NCBI GenBank assembly: GCA_019787685.1
Contig: JAHNUO010000011.1
Location: 868,001-932,000 of the forward strand
Reading direction: 5' to 3'
Source of the DNA: Chiua virens
Taxonomy: Eukaryota; Basidiomycota; Agaricomycetes; Boletales; Boletaceae
Length of the DNA stretch: 64,000 nt
Position 1 is the stretch's first letter. Each line of letters starts with the position of its first letter. Below are positions 21,504-31,455 of this stretch, piece after piece. Under the pieces are notes generated by a model, which had not been told where the DNA came from, ran no database searches, and worked only from the letters and a program-made list of their open reading frames with translations. The translations under genes were made by a program, and so were the position numbers.

Positions 21504-24229
21504 TTAGTGTGCGAATCGGAAATCAAGCCTTCTGTTCCCGATATCTTTCGTCGTCCTCAAATAATTAGCTTTCTCCTATGAACGAGTCCGAGTCAGTCGT
21601 GTTGGCAACTGAAGCATCCCTACCAGCGCAACTTACTTCCGATGTCATGGCATCCCAAATCTTAGCACGCTGCCGGTTTCGCCACATATAATATAGCTTC
21701 GTGCTTGGATACAGCACGAGTAGATTGAAGGAACAGATGATGATAAGAATTCGGTTTCCTCGCTCGTCTATGAAACAAAGCAAACATGAGAACGACTTGT
21801 TACAAATATCATAAAAGGAAAATCGAACATCTGGGAGCATCGCTGGCGACATATATCTGAGCCGCGATAATGTTGCCCGCTTGGAAGAACCTGCATTGAG
21901 GGACATTCAACAAAGTCAGATGATGGAGAGGAATCCTTCGCGGCTTACATGTTATATAAGGATGCGTTGACGGTGCGACTGGCTACTGCACCAGAGTTTC
22001 GAGAACACCATCCGACCTATCATCGAGTGAGTTTCAGTTTCCATCGTGAACCCAACAAGGCCTACTTGGATTGGGTGAGTAAGACTGGAAATGAAAGATT
22101 TAGCGCCGTAACTTGCCCGTATATCAGACAAGAATGACATACGGGAAAGAGAGGAGTCCTGTGAGCACCGCCTACCAAGCCATCAGTAACTTCCGCCCGC
22201 AGGACTGCAAACACACCTACAAAATATGTCCAAGGGTTCGGAATTGATGGTAATGCATACAACGCCACCAAGAATGGAAGTGCCCACAAATCTTCCATCA
22301 TTGCTACTATTGTACGCTCGTCAACTGATTCTGATACAAGAGTGATGGCGAACATCGTGACAATCCCAAGCGCCTGGGAAGGAATCGTCAACAAATTTGT
22401 TCGGAATGTGCTAAATCTAAGCTGGCATTTCAGTGGGTGTCAATACACAGGCACAGCATAAACTTACCCAGCATCCCGAAGCAGTAGGGTAAGATACGTG
22501 GAAGGTGGAGAATTTGGTATACCAAACATAAGGCCACTATAGTTTGCGTCAATAGAGAGCCGTGGCAGAGTGATCTGTCTTACATGAGATAGACCGGCCA
22601 AAGATCGTAGTCGCACACTGCAGTCCATAATCTTTTCAGGGTCAAACCCTCTCGGTTATGCATGTCACCCTGAGCATTATCGTCATATACATGGTACAAT
22701 TCGATCCGCATAAACGATTCCGTACCTTGGTCGGATCATCACGAAGGACCTTATTGACTATAATACTCTCCTCGCGATCATTAAACCATCCCTTTGGTCG
22801 GAACCACGCCTTCGTCTGAGTGGGAGACGGTGGCATGTTGAAAAAAGAGGCGACACCTATTGAAAATGTTACCAAGCCTCTACGGGGTATGATTATTAAT
22901 AGACAAAGAAATCCTCGTGGGTGAAACTCACTCTATCAAAAACAACCATCTGTAGACCTGTTAATTCTTCATTCGCGATTGTAAAAATAAGTAAGAGACT
23001 GACCGCCACCCAGATTTACCATCAACGCCATCGAGGTGCAGAATACCGAAGGCCAAGAAACTAGCAACGATAGCACAAAGATTCGCAGACATCCAAAACA
23101 GGGCCAAGCGGATGGGAAGTTCGGTCTTCGTGTAGAAGTCTAGAAAACGTGAACAGAGAGGACGATGACAAATAGAACAGACTAACACGACATGTATAAT
23201 ATCAAGTCAGGAATGTAGCTAGTAAGAAACAGTGTCAGTAGTCTCCATTTTATGGAGTTCTGGGATATCATACCCTCCTTGAAGCAGACTGCGGGATATA
23301 ACGTCAATGTACTGGAAGAAATGCATCAATAAAACTTCGCACCCAAGCAATGCACGGCACACAAGGAATGATGTCCTTCCTGAAAGCCAAAACTGGCACA
23401 TAGTGACAATACCTACAGATCTGTTAGTATGATTGGTCAACAAGGTCAACAAGCGACTTACTCCATAGGCAAATTTGCGTCGGTATCCAACGATCGGGCC
23501 CAACCTATTACCGTCAAAGAGGGCCCCTTCGGATAACAAGGCCGACATACGCGCTTCGAAATCAATTGAGACGGTAGTTCGGCGCACAGGAAGGAAAGAC
23601 GGAAAACGACATTTCCAAGGTTGAAGTCTAGGTTGAAAATAAGCACCCTGTCTGTCACTGAATACATGGGCGATCCGTTACCATCCGTTGTCAATCCCAA
23701 GTTGGAAAGAAAACTGGTCGAATTTGCCTGGCTGATGTTGTAGCGGTCGAGATTGAGTGCCGAAAAGCTGATAGCAGCCATGAGCATAATCTTCCAGTCG
23801 ATCTTACGCAGAAGAGCCTAGCAAACAATTTAGCCAAAAAGCGGGAATTATGAACGTGTTAAAACTCACTCTTTCTTCTCGATGTGTCCACCTGGCTGAA
23901 GGATCGAAGCGGTGGAGATTCTCATAGTCTTTCTTTGGCCAATAATAAGCAGCGAGATGAGGATCGTCGAACACAGAGCGCCTGGTAGCGATAGCATCAG
24001 GGTCCCGTAGAAGCTTTTTTCGCCTCCCAAAAAGAACTTTTGGCAGGCTAGAACTTTTTTCCTCTTCGTCCACGAGGTCTGAACTGGGATTTTCTGCGTG
24101 AGTTGACATGGTCGACTTGATGTCGAATATTTGATCGTCTGTGGAAATCGGATCTGTTACGCCAGAAGAGATTCCATGAATATTGTCCGTGTCGGTCCCA
24201 CTGGTGTCGTGAACTCGAGGGAAAGACAT
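21504..24229 (-). CDS. MFS anion/allantoate permease (Dal5-like), copy 2
   Basis: It has the same exon pattern as copy 1 and reads without a break. The start at 24229 gives [13 protein letters not shown] and exon 1 ends THREER before GTGAGT. The same landmarks follow: [72 protein letters not shown], and the end [11 protein letters not shown] with TAA at 21504-21506. It is a predicted 12-helix plasma-membrane proton symporter for an organic anion of unknown identity. It is far closer to copy 3 (36190-38905) than to copy 1, with long stretches identical in both exons and introns, so the 2/3 duplication is the youngest. Confidence 0.88.
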
Positions 24230-24519
24230 GACGAGAGTTTGATGCGCGTAGTGGGGTGAGCGCGCTTTAAAGTACGCTCGAATCTCGAATCTGTATCGGA
24301 AACGAGAAGCGTAGAAGCACTCACTGCGGAGCGGTGAGCTGAACATGAGTCCTCATCGCAAAAGAAGGCGTAAACTGGCTAATCTCAACTTCCGACTCTG
24401 CAGAAGGCGAGGTACATAAATGACTGGGGTATAGACTATATCCGGTTAGAAAAAGAAAATTCAGTTAATCATGAAGCACAAAAAAGCCTCACATCGTACA
24501 TAGTAGGTGGGCGAAATTG

Positions 24520-24907
24520 TTGTCGTGTGCGACAACGCTACCGTTCGACATGCCCGCCGCCGCCATCGTCGCAACTTAAGCGTGGTAGTAGATGTCGCAT
24601 TCGGTCGCATATCTCCGAGCTCTATGCATCGGGTTTGACGTGCCATGTGGTCATCATCATCGCGATGTGGTCACTGTCGTACGTGACTTCTACTTCACGA
24701 AACCCGCTCCACGTGCCCCATTAGTGTTCACGACGTAGTGTGCGTTGCATTCGAATTGCGATAATCTGGCAGGTCTGAGTCCCGCTGGTAACCTGTTGCC
24801 CAGGTGACACTGGCACCTCCGGCCCCCCCGGGCTTCGTCGTTGCGTCGTCACGACATTATTGCCGTCTTCGTGTCCAGTTTGTCCCGTCATCGTGCCCAG
24901 TAGCAAT
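24520..24907. repeat. Unclassified GC-rich repeat R1, copy a
   Basis: This CGTC/CGAC-rich stretch matches 39915-40356 over its length. Shared strings include TTCTACTTCACGAAACC, CCGAGCTCTAT and GTGGTAGTAGATGTCGC. It lies 0.3 kb upstream of permease copy 2, while the other copy lies 1 kb upstream of copy 3. No coding potential is convincing on either strand and I see no terminal repeats or target duplication. Confidence 0.65.
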
Positions 24908-25323
24908 GCTAAAATTAAATAATATTACGAGCTCGGGGGGGCCATCACGAAAAGCGCGAAACTGTTATATATCCCTTATAATAGAATATGGCATCCAATT
25001 TGTATAAATTGTATAACATAACAAATAATAATACAGGTCAGTTCAGTCGCAGATTATTTTACCAATAGCCGATAAATCTTTTGCTTATAATGAGTTATTT
25101 AGGGTTTATAATACTTTATATCGTAGCGGCGCTATACGCGCCAGTCCCCGACTCCTACTGAGGTTGCAGTTTCCCTCGTTACTATGACAATCTTCTATTT
25201 AGAAATGGAGCAAGAAAAAAAACACAATTTATTCGATGGCTGAAGATAAACAGCAAAAAAGGGCCGAACATCATTCATCAATTTCCATGCTTCCTTCGCC
25301 TGCCATTGCACCTTTACCTACGG
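24908..25323. other. AT-rich spacer and left part of an interrupted locus
   Basis: 24910-25230 is markedly AT-rich compared with the rest of the window and has no gene. From 25236 a short plus-strand frame (MAEDKQQKRAEHH...) runs into the LTR element at 25324. With the element removed it stays open on the far side (30335 onward). I could not decide whether that frame or the opposite strand is the real coding one. Confidence 0.5.
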
Positions 25324-25937
25324 TGAAGGTAATATATCCCGGCTGTAGTGCAATACTCAGGGGGATTGAAAGAAATAGAAAGAGGGTGAAGGAATGCGAT
25401 TCCGTTCGACCCAGGGACAACACTGAGTTGGTGAACGACAAATAATGGTTTTTGAGTAGTCCGAGATGAATCCGGGGCGAATCTGGATTAAAACGGATAG
25501 AAAAGTGGACACGGCAGTCCGATCCGGATTGAGAAAATACGAGGAGAGCGAGAGAAAACGAACGTCGACCGAAAACAATGTGAGACAGATGCACACGGGC
25601 AAAGCTACTGTATTTTGTCAATACAGTGAATTTATAGTCCTCGGGAATACCCTCAGACTTGTCCTAAGTAAGGATAATGATAAAAGAAGAAGGTTTTCGT
25701 ACGGTATAAAGTTTGAGAGGCACCCGAATGTCCCTGCAAGGGCTGCGTGACATGGTCTAGCCAATGCTAAGTATGAATAAGGAGCATCAAAAATGAAATA
25801 AAAGAGTCCGAGGCAAAACGGGCGTGGATACAGCAATCCGGATGAGTTCACACATGCAGACAGATCAGGATCGGGATCGGGTGATGACAGGGTGCGGAAA
25901 CGTGCTATGCGAGCACAGGGAATACCTATTCCCTACA
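25324..25937 (-). repeat. 3' LTR (left copy) of the non-autonomous element
   Basis: 614 bp, almost identical to 29717-30330. In element orientation it is the downstream LTR. The base run just inside the element (about 25938-25942) reads CGGG before TGTAG, a weak polypurine tract. Confidence 0.92.
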
Positions 25938-27728
25938 CCCGACGGGGACTTTAGATGCTGACTGTCCCCAGTCAGCCCGATGTGTATGGGGATGCAGTCG
26001 GTGGTTCAACGTGACAGTTGCAGATGGCAGCGGATGGGTCCAGATATGAAAGGGTGACGGATACGACGACAGAGATGACAAGAGTGATGATGGCTGCACA
26101 GTGACGACGACAGAGATGACGACAGGGATGATGATGACAACTGGTGATAGCGGCACAGTGACGATGATCCGCAAATGACAGGATCGGATAGTGATCGCGA
26201 CGGTGTGATGCATGGCTTTTCTGTGTGTCTGTTGTCTATAGTCTCGCGCATGAAGGCATGGTGAATGATGTGTGGCCGTAATCTGCGATGCAAAGTGTGT
26301 GTGATGGTTTTGTGTTCATCACAGTGATAGCATCTCTGGTATGCGTCGATCGTCCTGCGTGAATTCTGCTTGTCCGCATGTGTCCAGTGTGATCCAATGT
26401 GATCCGGTCGGCCGAGTTTGCTATCCGCTGCTCGCTGTGTGATCCGAATACGAAGAAAAGAACTGTATGGTTGAACGTGAAAGAGATGATAAGAAAGAGA
26501 AAAAACAAAATGAAACCAATTGGTGAGTGTCCGACTCGGCTTGTCTTCGTCGTGCGTCTTTCGCATCTATACCTGCAACGGATGCCCTTTTGTGATACCT
26601 AAAAACGTCCGGAAACAATCCGGATACGACCGGATAAAGTGCGTTGTGCCTATGCACGTTTGAAGAGCAGGAGTGGTATGTAGCAGATGAGGGCACGAAC
26701 TCTAGATGATTGCAATAACGAAGTAGTGAATTGAGTGGTAGAAGAAATGAATGGACTATACGATTGTGTGTTGGTTTTTCTATATGGTATTCTTTTCTTT
26801 TCTTTTCTGCGATGGTTTCTTGTTCAATGAGTAATGATCAATCACTGGACTAAACCCGGGGTGAGATAGAGATCTGCCGGACGAATACCAGGGATGAAAC
26901 AGAGATGAAACGGATATCAAAAGAATGATTTCAATGACTGAAATTGTGAAAACGCGAAAAGTTGCATGTGGAAACCGAGGCGGTCATATAGACCCCTCCC
27001 CCCTGGGTAGGCCATATCTGATGACCTCCCGGTCATCCAGATAATGCTGTGGAGAAAGGGTGAGGGCATCTCAATGATAGTGAAAAAAAAGAAATAGTCA
27101 GATTCCCAGGTCGAAGGGAAAATGCGACCGAACCGTGTTGGCCGGGTCATCAAATAAACCCAATGTGGGCAGAGATGGCTGAAGCATAAACTGAAATGAC
27201 AAGACGCATGCATTAGTGTAAAATTGAGAGAGAGGGAAACGGATTGGGAGAGCAGCGAAGGGCATGCGTAGTTTCGATAACCGGCTCAGAACCGATTGAA
27301 CCGGTGAGGCATGGGTCCTTGGATACGGCCGTAAACGTGGAGGTAGCGGCTCGGATGAGATGAGTGGTGGCATGGTTGCGGAAGCAAGGGGCAAGGTCGA
27401 TAGCAGCGAGGGCGGTTTGTTGAAAAAGAACGAGGGTGATGGGCGTGGCTGCAATGTGCGCACTTCATGGGGTATAGGAACTGTGCAGAAGAGTGCATTT
27501 AGCTTCAATCCATGGCCGGAAACCGATTGAACCGGTGAGGTGCTCATCTGTCATATCCCGTATATCTCATCGGTCCAACTCCGAGATCTCCGGGTTTACT
27601 CCTTCATAACTCCGGTACGATCTCTCTCCGGACACAACTCCTGATCTCCGGACTTCACTTAGAACCTTCTCGATTTCCTCTTGCCTCTTTTCGTACTAGT
27701 GTTACATTAGTAATAACCTGTGTCTCGC
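25938..27728 (-). other. Non-coding interior with degenerate internal repeats
   Basis: No long supported frame. A unit around 27300-27545 repeats a unit around 28142-28345; both contain GTATAGGAACTG and GAAACCGATTGAAC. Near 26060-26190 short GACGACAGAGATGA-type repeats occur. From about 27570 to 28100 the motif CTCCG/TCCGGA recurs densely. These may be RNA packaging or structural sequences, or simply decay by slippage. Confidence 0.6.
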
Positions 27729-29450
27729 TTAACAGCACAGCTCCGGCCTCTGTACATACCCGGCTCCACTCCGGTTACATACTTTCCCGATTTCCGTCTT
27801 ACTCAGTTTCTTACCAACACCGTTACTAATCTCCATTCTACTCCGAGTATATAAACTGTAATACTCCGACTTTGTACCCTCAGTCTGAATATTAGTTTTA
27901 CCTTCTATTCCCTCCGAACTCCATAAGACCTCGACGGTCTTATCTCTGCTCAACTTCACTTTGGTGTTAAGTCTCACCTCCGACCTCCGTTCTCCGTTCT
28001 CCGAAATAAAGGACAGACTCGTGACAAGGGCGCACCACACACGGTGAAGCCAAGTCCCTCCGCAAGAATAACTCCGGAGTTCCGGAGTTAATACCCCGAG
28101 TAGGCCCGGTCTTAACATCATCCTCGGATATGGTCGTAATTGCAGAGATGGCGGTTTGTTGAGGAAGGACGAGGGCAATGAGAGTGGCTGCAATTTGCGC
28201 ACTTCATGGGGTATAGGAACTGCGCAGAAGAGTGCGTTTAGCTTCGATACCTGACCAGAAACCGATTGAACTGGCAAGGTACTACAAATCCTCAGATATG
28301 GCTGTAAATGCAGCGACAGCGGTTCGGATGTGATAGGCAATGAGACAGCTTTAGGGATGAGAGACCGACTGGGCAATGCGGGTGGTGATGGATCCGACAT
28401 GATCCGAGCTATCCGGATAGATGTTTTCGGTGACGCGGCCGGCGTGCTGCTATCGCAAACGGATGGCGATGATGGTGGATCCGGTGGTGATAAAACAGTT
28501 GTGTCTTCTGGAGGCAAGTGAGGTGGTCGTGCTAAGCCAGGTGGGTGAGAGGGAAGTGAGTGGGATGAGAGTATGCGCCCGGTTGGCCGTTTTGTCATAG
28601 CCAAAAACGTCGATCTGCTGAGCTGCAATCTGGTACTATGCGACGGATGGGTGAGTGGTGGCGTGAGGTTTGTTGATGGTGACTTCATAGTCATCCGAGG
28701 TGACAGAGGTGGCAAGGTTGGTGTGGTCGATGGTGAGAGCGATGGGGTGGGTGAGTCGGGTTGTGACATATCTGAAGAGGGCGAAGGTGGTTGGATTGGT
28801 TGTGGTGATGGATCTGAGGGCATCCGGATTGATGTATGCACGAGTACATCCGGTGGCAGAGAGATTGTGCCTGAGGAGGGTGAGCGTAGTGGGTGAGATG
28901 TGTTGGGGCAATCCAGTTCATCTTGCTCCTGTGTTTCGGCATGCGGTACCACAAATTTGACAGCTGTGAGAGGCGGATCAGCACAGACGGGTTCAATTGA
29001 GACGTTACCGGATTGCTCAGGATTGCATTCTACTATCCTTGAATAGACCCGGATGGAATCACTTTGCGGTGTGTGATCTGCTAGATTTGACAAGATGGAC
29101 GCTGAGGCAAGGATGGGGTCGGTGGTGATGTCAATGGATGGTTCTGGAACGTAAAGTGGGTAGTCATCGTCGTATGATGAGTACCAGTGCTGGACATCCG
29201 CTACGAACATTGACCAATCCGGCTGTGCTGCGAGTACTTGCTGCGATGTCCACCATAGCTCGGCGTCTTCTGGGTAGGCATACCAGATGGCTGTATTAAT
29301 CTTCTGTGCGTCCGTGAGTCCAATGCTTGTAGCTAACTGATCAACGTATTTCAAAAAGGCAGGTAACTGTGATGGAATGGTCGCATCGAAACATGGGGCA
29401 CTAGGGGCAGTCCGGAAGGGCAGCTGTAGGAGATATCCGGGTGATGGCAT
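27729..29450 (-). CDS. Gag-like protein of the non-autonomous element
   Basis: A 573-residue frame. Residues about 20-95 look like a retrotransposon Gag core: a short helix-rich segment with LPAFLKYVDQLATSIGLTD, AIWYAYPEDAELWWTS and DWSMFVADVQHWY, as in basidiomycete Gypsy gag proteins (FLEEFEELA, GLTDEEKI, YADSEDAEFW type). Residues about 190-420 are proline/serine/threonine rich. I see no CCHC zinc knuckle and no protease motif. The last ~140 residues read like translated non-coding DNA, so the true end may be earlier. It probably forms the particle that packages the element's RNA; that is inference from family. Confidence 0.7.
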   Translation of the reverse strand: MPSPGYLLQLPFRTAPSAPCFDATIPSQLPAFLKYVDQLATSIGLTDAQKINTAIWYAYPEDAELWWTSQQVLAAQPDWSMFVADVQHWYSSYDDDYPLYVPEPSIDITTDPILASASILSNLADHTPQSDSIRVYSRIVECNPEQSGNVSIEPVCADPPLTAVKFVVPHAETQEQDELDCPNTSHPLRSPSSGTISLPPDVLVHTSIRMPSDPSPQPIQPPSPSSDMSQPDSPTPSLSPSTTPTLPPLSPRMTMKSPSTNLTPPLTHPSHSTRLQLSRSTFLAMTKRPTGRILSSHSLPSHPPGLARPPHLPPEDTTVLSPPDPPSSPSVCDSSTPAASPKTSIRIARIMSDPSPPALPSRSLIPKAVSLPITSEPLSLHLQPYLRICSTLPVQSVSGQVSKLNALFCAVPIPHEVRKLQPLSLPSSFLNKPPSLQLRPYPRMMLRPGLLGVLTPELRSYSCGGTWLHRVWCALVTSLSFISENGERRSEVRLNTKVKLSRDKTVEVLWSSEGIEGKTNIQTEGTKSEYYSLYTRSRMEISNGVGKKLSKTEIGKVCNRSGAGYVQRPELCC

Positions 29451-29696
29451 AGTAACGACTCAGATGGTGGCACAGGTTGCCGTGTGCCGTGACAGGTGTC
29501 GTCTGACTTGTCTGATGTCACTTAGAGTTCTGTGGCGGCGTAAGGGTAGTGGTGCAGGGTTCAATAGGGGCGATGATGCTATGCAAGGAGGTGTTAACCG
29601 AGGCGAAAATTTTCTGAGAGTGAAGCGAAGGTGTGTCGTGAGTGAGGTGAATAATGAGTGGATGGGTTGTCGTCGTCTGTACCAACTTCTGGAAGT

Positions 29697-29714
29697 CCCT
29701 CGCGGTGGGCTCCA
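29697..29714 (-). promoter_or_regulatory. Candidate primer binding site of the non-autonomous element
   Basis: On the minus strand, two bases after the 5' LTR, TGGAGCCCACCGCGAGGG begins with the TGG that pairs with a tRNA CCA end. Position and start fit a primer binding site. The tRNA was not identified. Confidence 0.55.
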
Positions 29715-29716
29715 GT

Positions 29717-30330
29717 TGAAGGTAATATATCCCGGCTGTAGTGCAATACTCAGGGGGATTGAAAGAAATAGAAAGAGGGTGAAGGAATGCGATTCCGTTC
29801 GACCCAGGGACAACACTGAGTTGGTGAACGACAAATAATGGTTTTTGAGTAGTCCGAGATGAATCCGGGGCGAATCTGGATTAAAACGGATAGAAAAGTG
29901 GACACGGCAGTCCGATCCGGATTGAGAAAATACGAGGAGAGCGAGAGAAAACGAACGTCGACCGAAAACAATGTGAGACAGATGCACACGGGCAAAGCTA
30001 CTGTATTTTGTCAATACAGTGAATTTATAGTCCTCGGGAATACCCTCAGACTTGTCCTAAGTAAGGATAATGATAAAAGAAGAAGGTTTTCGTACGGTAT
30101 AAAGTTTGAGAGGCACCCGAATGTCCCTGCAAGGGCTGCGTGACATGGTCTAGCCAATGCTAAGTATGAATAAGGAGCATCAAAAATGAAATAAAAGAGT
30201 CCGAGGCAAAACGGGCGCGGATACAGCAATCCGGATGAGTTCGCACATGCAGACAGATCAGGATCGGGATCGGGTGATGACAGGGTGCGGAAACGTGCTA
30301 TGCGAGCACAGGGAATACCTATTCCCTACA
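29717..30330 (-). repeat. 5' LTR (right copy) of the non-autonomous element
   Basis: 614 bp, paired with 25324-25937. In element orientation this is the upstream LTR, next to the candidate primer binding site and the gag-like gene. Confidence 0.92.
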
Positions 30331-31106
30331 ACGGTCTTCTTGGAGGGTGATTGGCCTACAAGATTGTCCGATGTGGCCTTCTTTTACCTTTGGGATCAAC
30401 AGAAAGCACGTTACAGGGTGACAAATAACAGTGTTCTTGATGTATCCGTCATAAGGCATGACCTTCATGCATTGGAGCATAAGCTGGTAGACACACGAGC
30501 CATTCGGATCTTTCTGGCTCGGGGCACAATCAGTCAAAAAAAATGTCCCACATCCTCGGGCTCTTGAGTCTGCAGTTTTGTCGCAGTAAACATGAATGCA
30601 ACCATTTGCTGCTCTACACATGCTGCAATGGTTGACTGAGAATTTCGAAGTACCTTCAAGTCATGCAAAAGTGAGCAATCCATGTAATGCACAGAAGCAA
30701 AGTACTCAGGGCTTTTTGTCAAACACACATGAGATGGCCCATGCACAATTTTCAAAGCAGAATCAATGAATATTACACAACCAACAAATTCGATATTACC
30801 ATAGTTGATGCATTGAAGGTGATGAGATTTCAAAGATGTTGCCAACCAATTAACAAAGTTTTCGGGGGTTTCAAAGATGGATAGATGAACACCAGGGTCA
30901 TATAGAGGGTCAGAATATACAGGAGGGTCGTGTGGGCCCTCCAGGGGGCAGGATGCCTCATCGAGTGAACGAGACACAGTGCGCAGTTCTTTGTTGATGA
31001 ACCTGGTAGAGACATTGCTAAGAAAGCGGATTTTAAGAATAAAAATCACTACTCATATTCTGTGTGGTCGATAGCAACCATTGTTTGGTAGCAGCTTGAA
31101 GGCAGC
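30331..31106 (-). other. Unidentified locus interrupted by two transposons
   Basis: A minus-strand frame of 171 codons (31049-30534) ends at an eight-base homopolymer (30538-30545). One base more there would carry it on to near 30331. Containing segments are PPVYSDPLYDPGVHLS and GCVIFIDSALKIVHGPSH. I do not recognise the family. The locus is cut on its left by the LTR element and on its right by the hAT element. On the far side of the hAT, 34797-34940 on the minus strand carries an open frame that joins the frame at 31106-31049. It could be a host gene or an older transposon. Confidence 0.4.
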
Positions 31107-31114
31107 GCTGAGAG

Positions 31115-31126
31115 TAGTGATGTGCA
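31115..31126 (+). repeat. Left terminal inverted repeat of the hAT element
   Basis: TAGTGATGTGCA, the outermost bases of the element. Subterminal CCTGAGCCCG-type repeats follow to about 31260. Confidence 0.9.
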
Positions 31127-31455
31127 AGGCTTGGGCTCAAGCCCTGAGCCCGGCCTGACCCGACCCCTAAAGCCTGAGCCCGACCTGACCCTCTCTAAAG
31201 GCTCCATTGGGCTCCGGGCTCGGGCTTCCATTTTGGTCAACCTTGGGCTCTGGGCCGAGCCCAGGCTTGCAACTATATAGTTTATAGGAGCCACCGGACC
31301 CACAGTCATTTCTGTATTTAGTATTTTGTTTGTTCTTCACCCGACTCATCCCCATATAGTACGCACTCGGCATGGAAAATGAAGAGTCTTGACCGAAGCG
31401 GACCGGGGCGCTGTCGGCTAAACTGCGTGATCAAGATAACGCAGCCACACCAGAG

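Larger units (their letters stand above)
25324..30330 (-). mobile_element. Non-autonomous LTR retrotransposon with gag-like ORF, no pol
   Basis: Two direct repeats of 614 bp (25324-25937 and 29717-30330) bound a 3.8-kb interior. On the minus strand each repeat begins TGTAGGGAATAG and ends TTACCTTCA, the TG...CA form of LTRs. I see only two differences between them (near 25828 and 25853 of the left copy), so the insertion is young. ACGG flanks both sides (25320-25323 and 30331-30334), a 4-bp target duplication (5 bp if the next T is counted). The interior has one gag-like gene. There is no reverse transcriptase, integrase or RNase H motif in any frame, so it must depend on enzymes from another element. 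Confidence 0.9.

Noticed and set aside
24804..25007. Small plus-strand frame with APPAPPGF at the end of R1
   Set aside because: It is composition-driven, is not kept in R1 copy b, and has no start context or domain.
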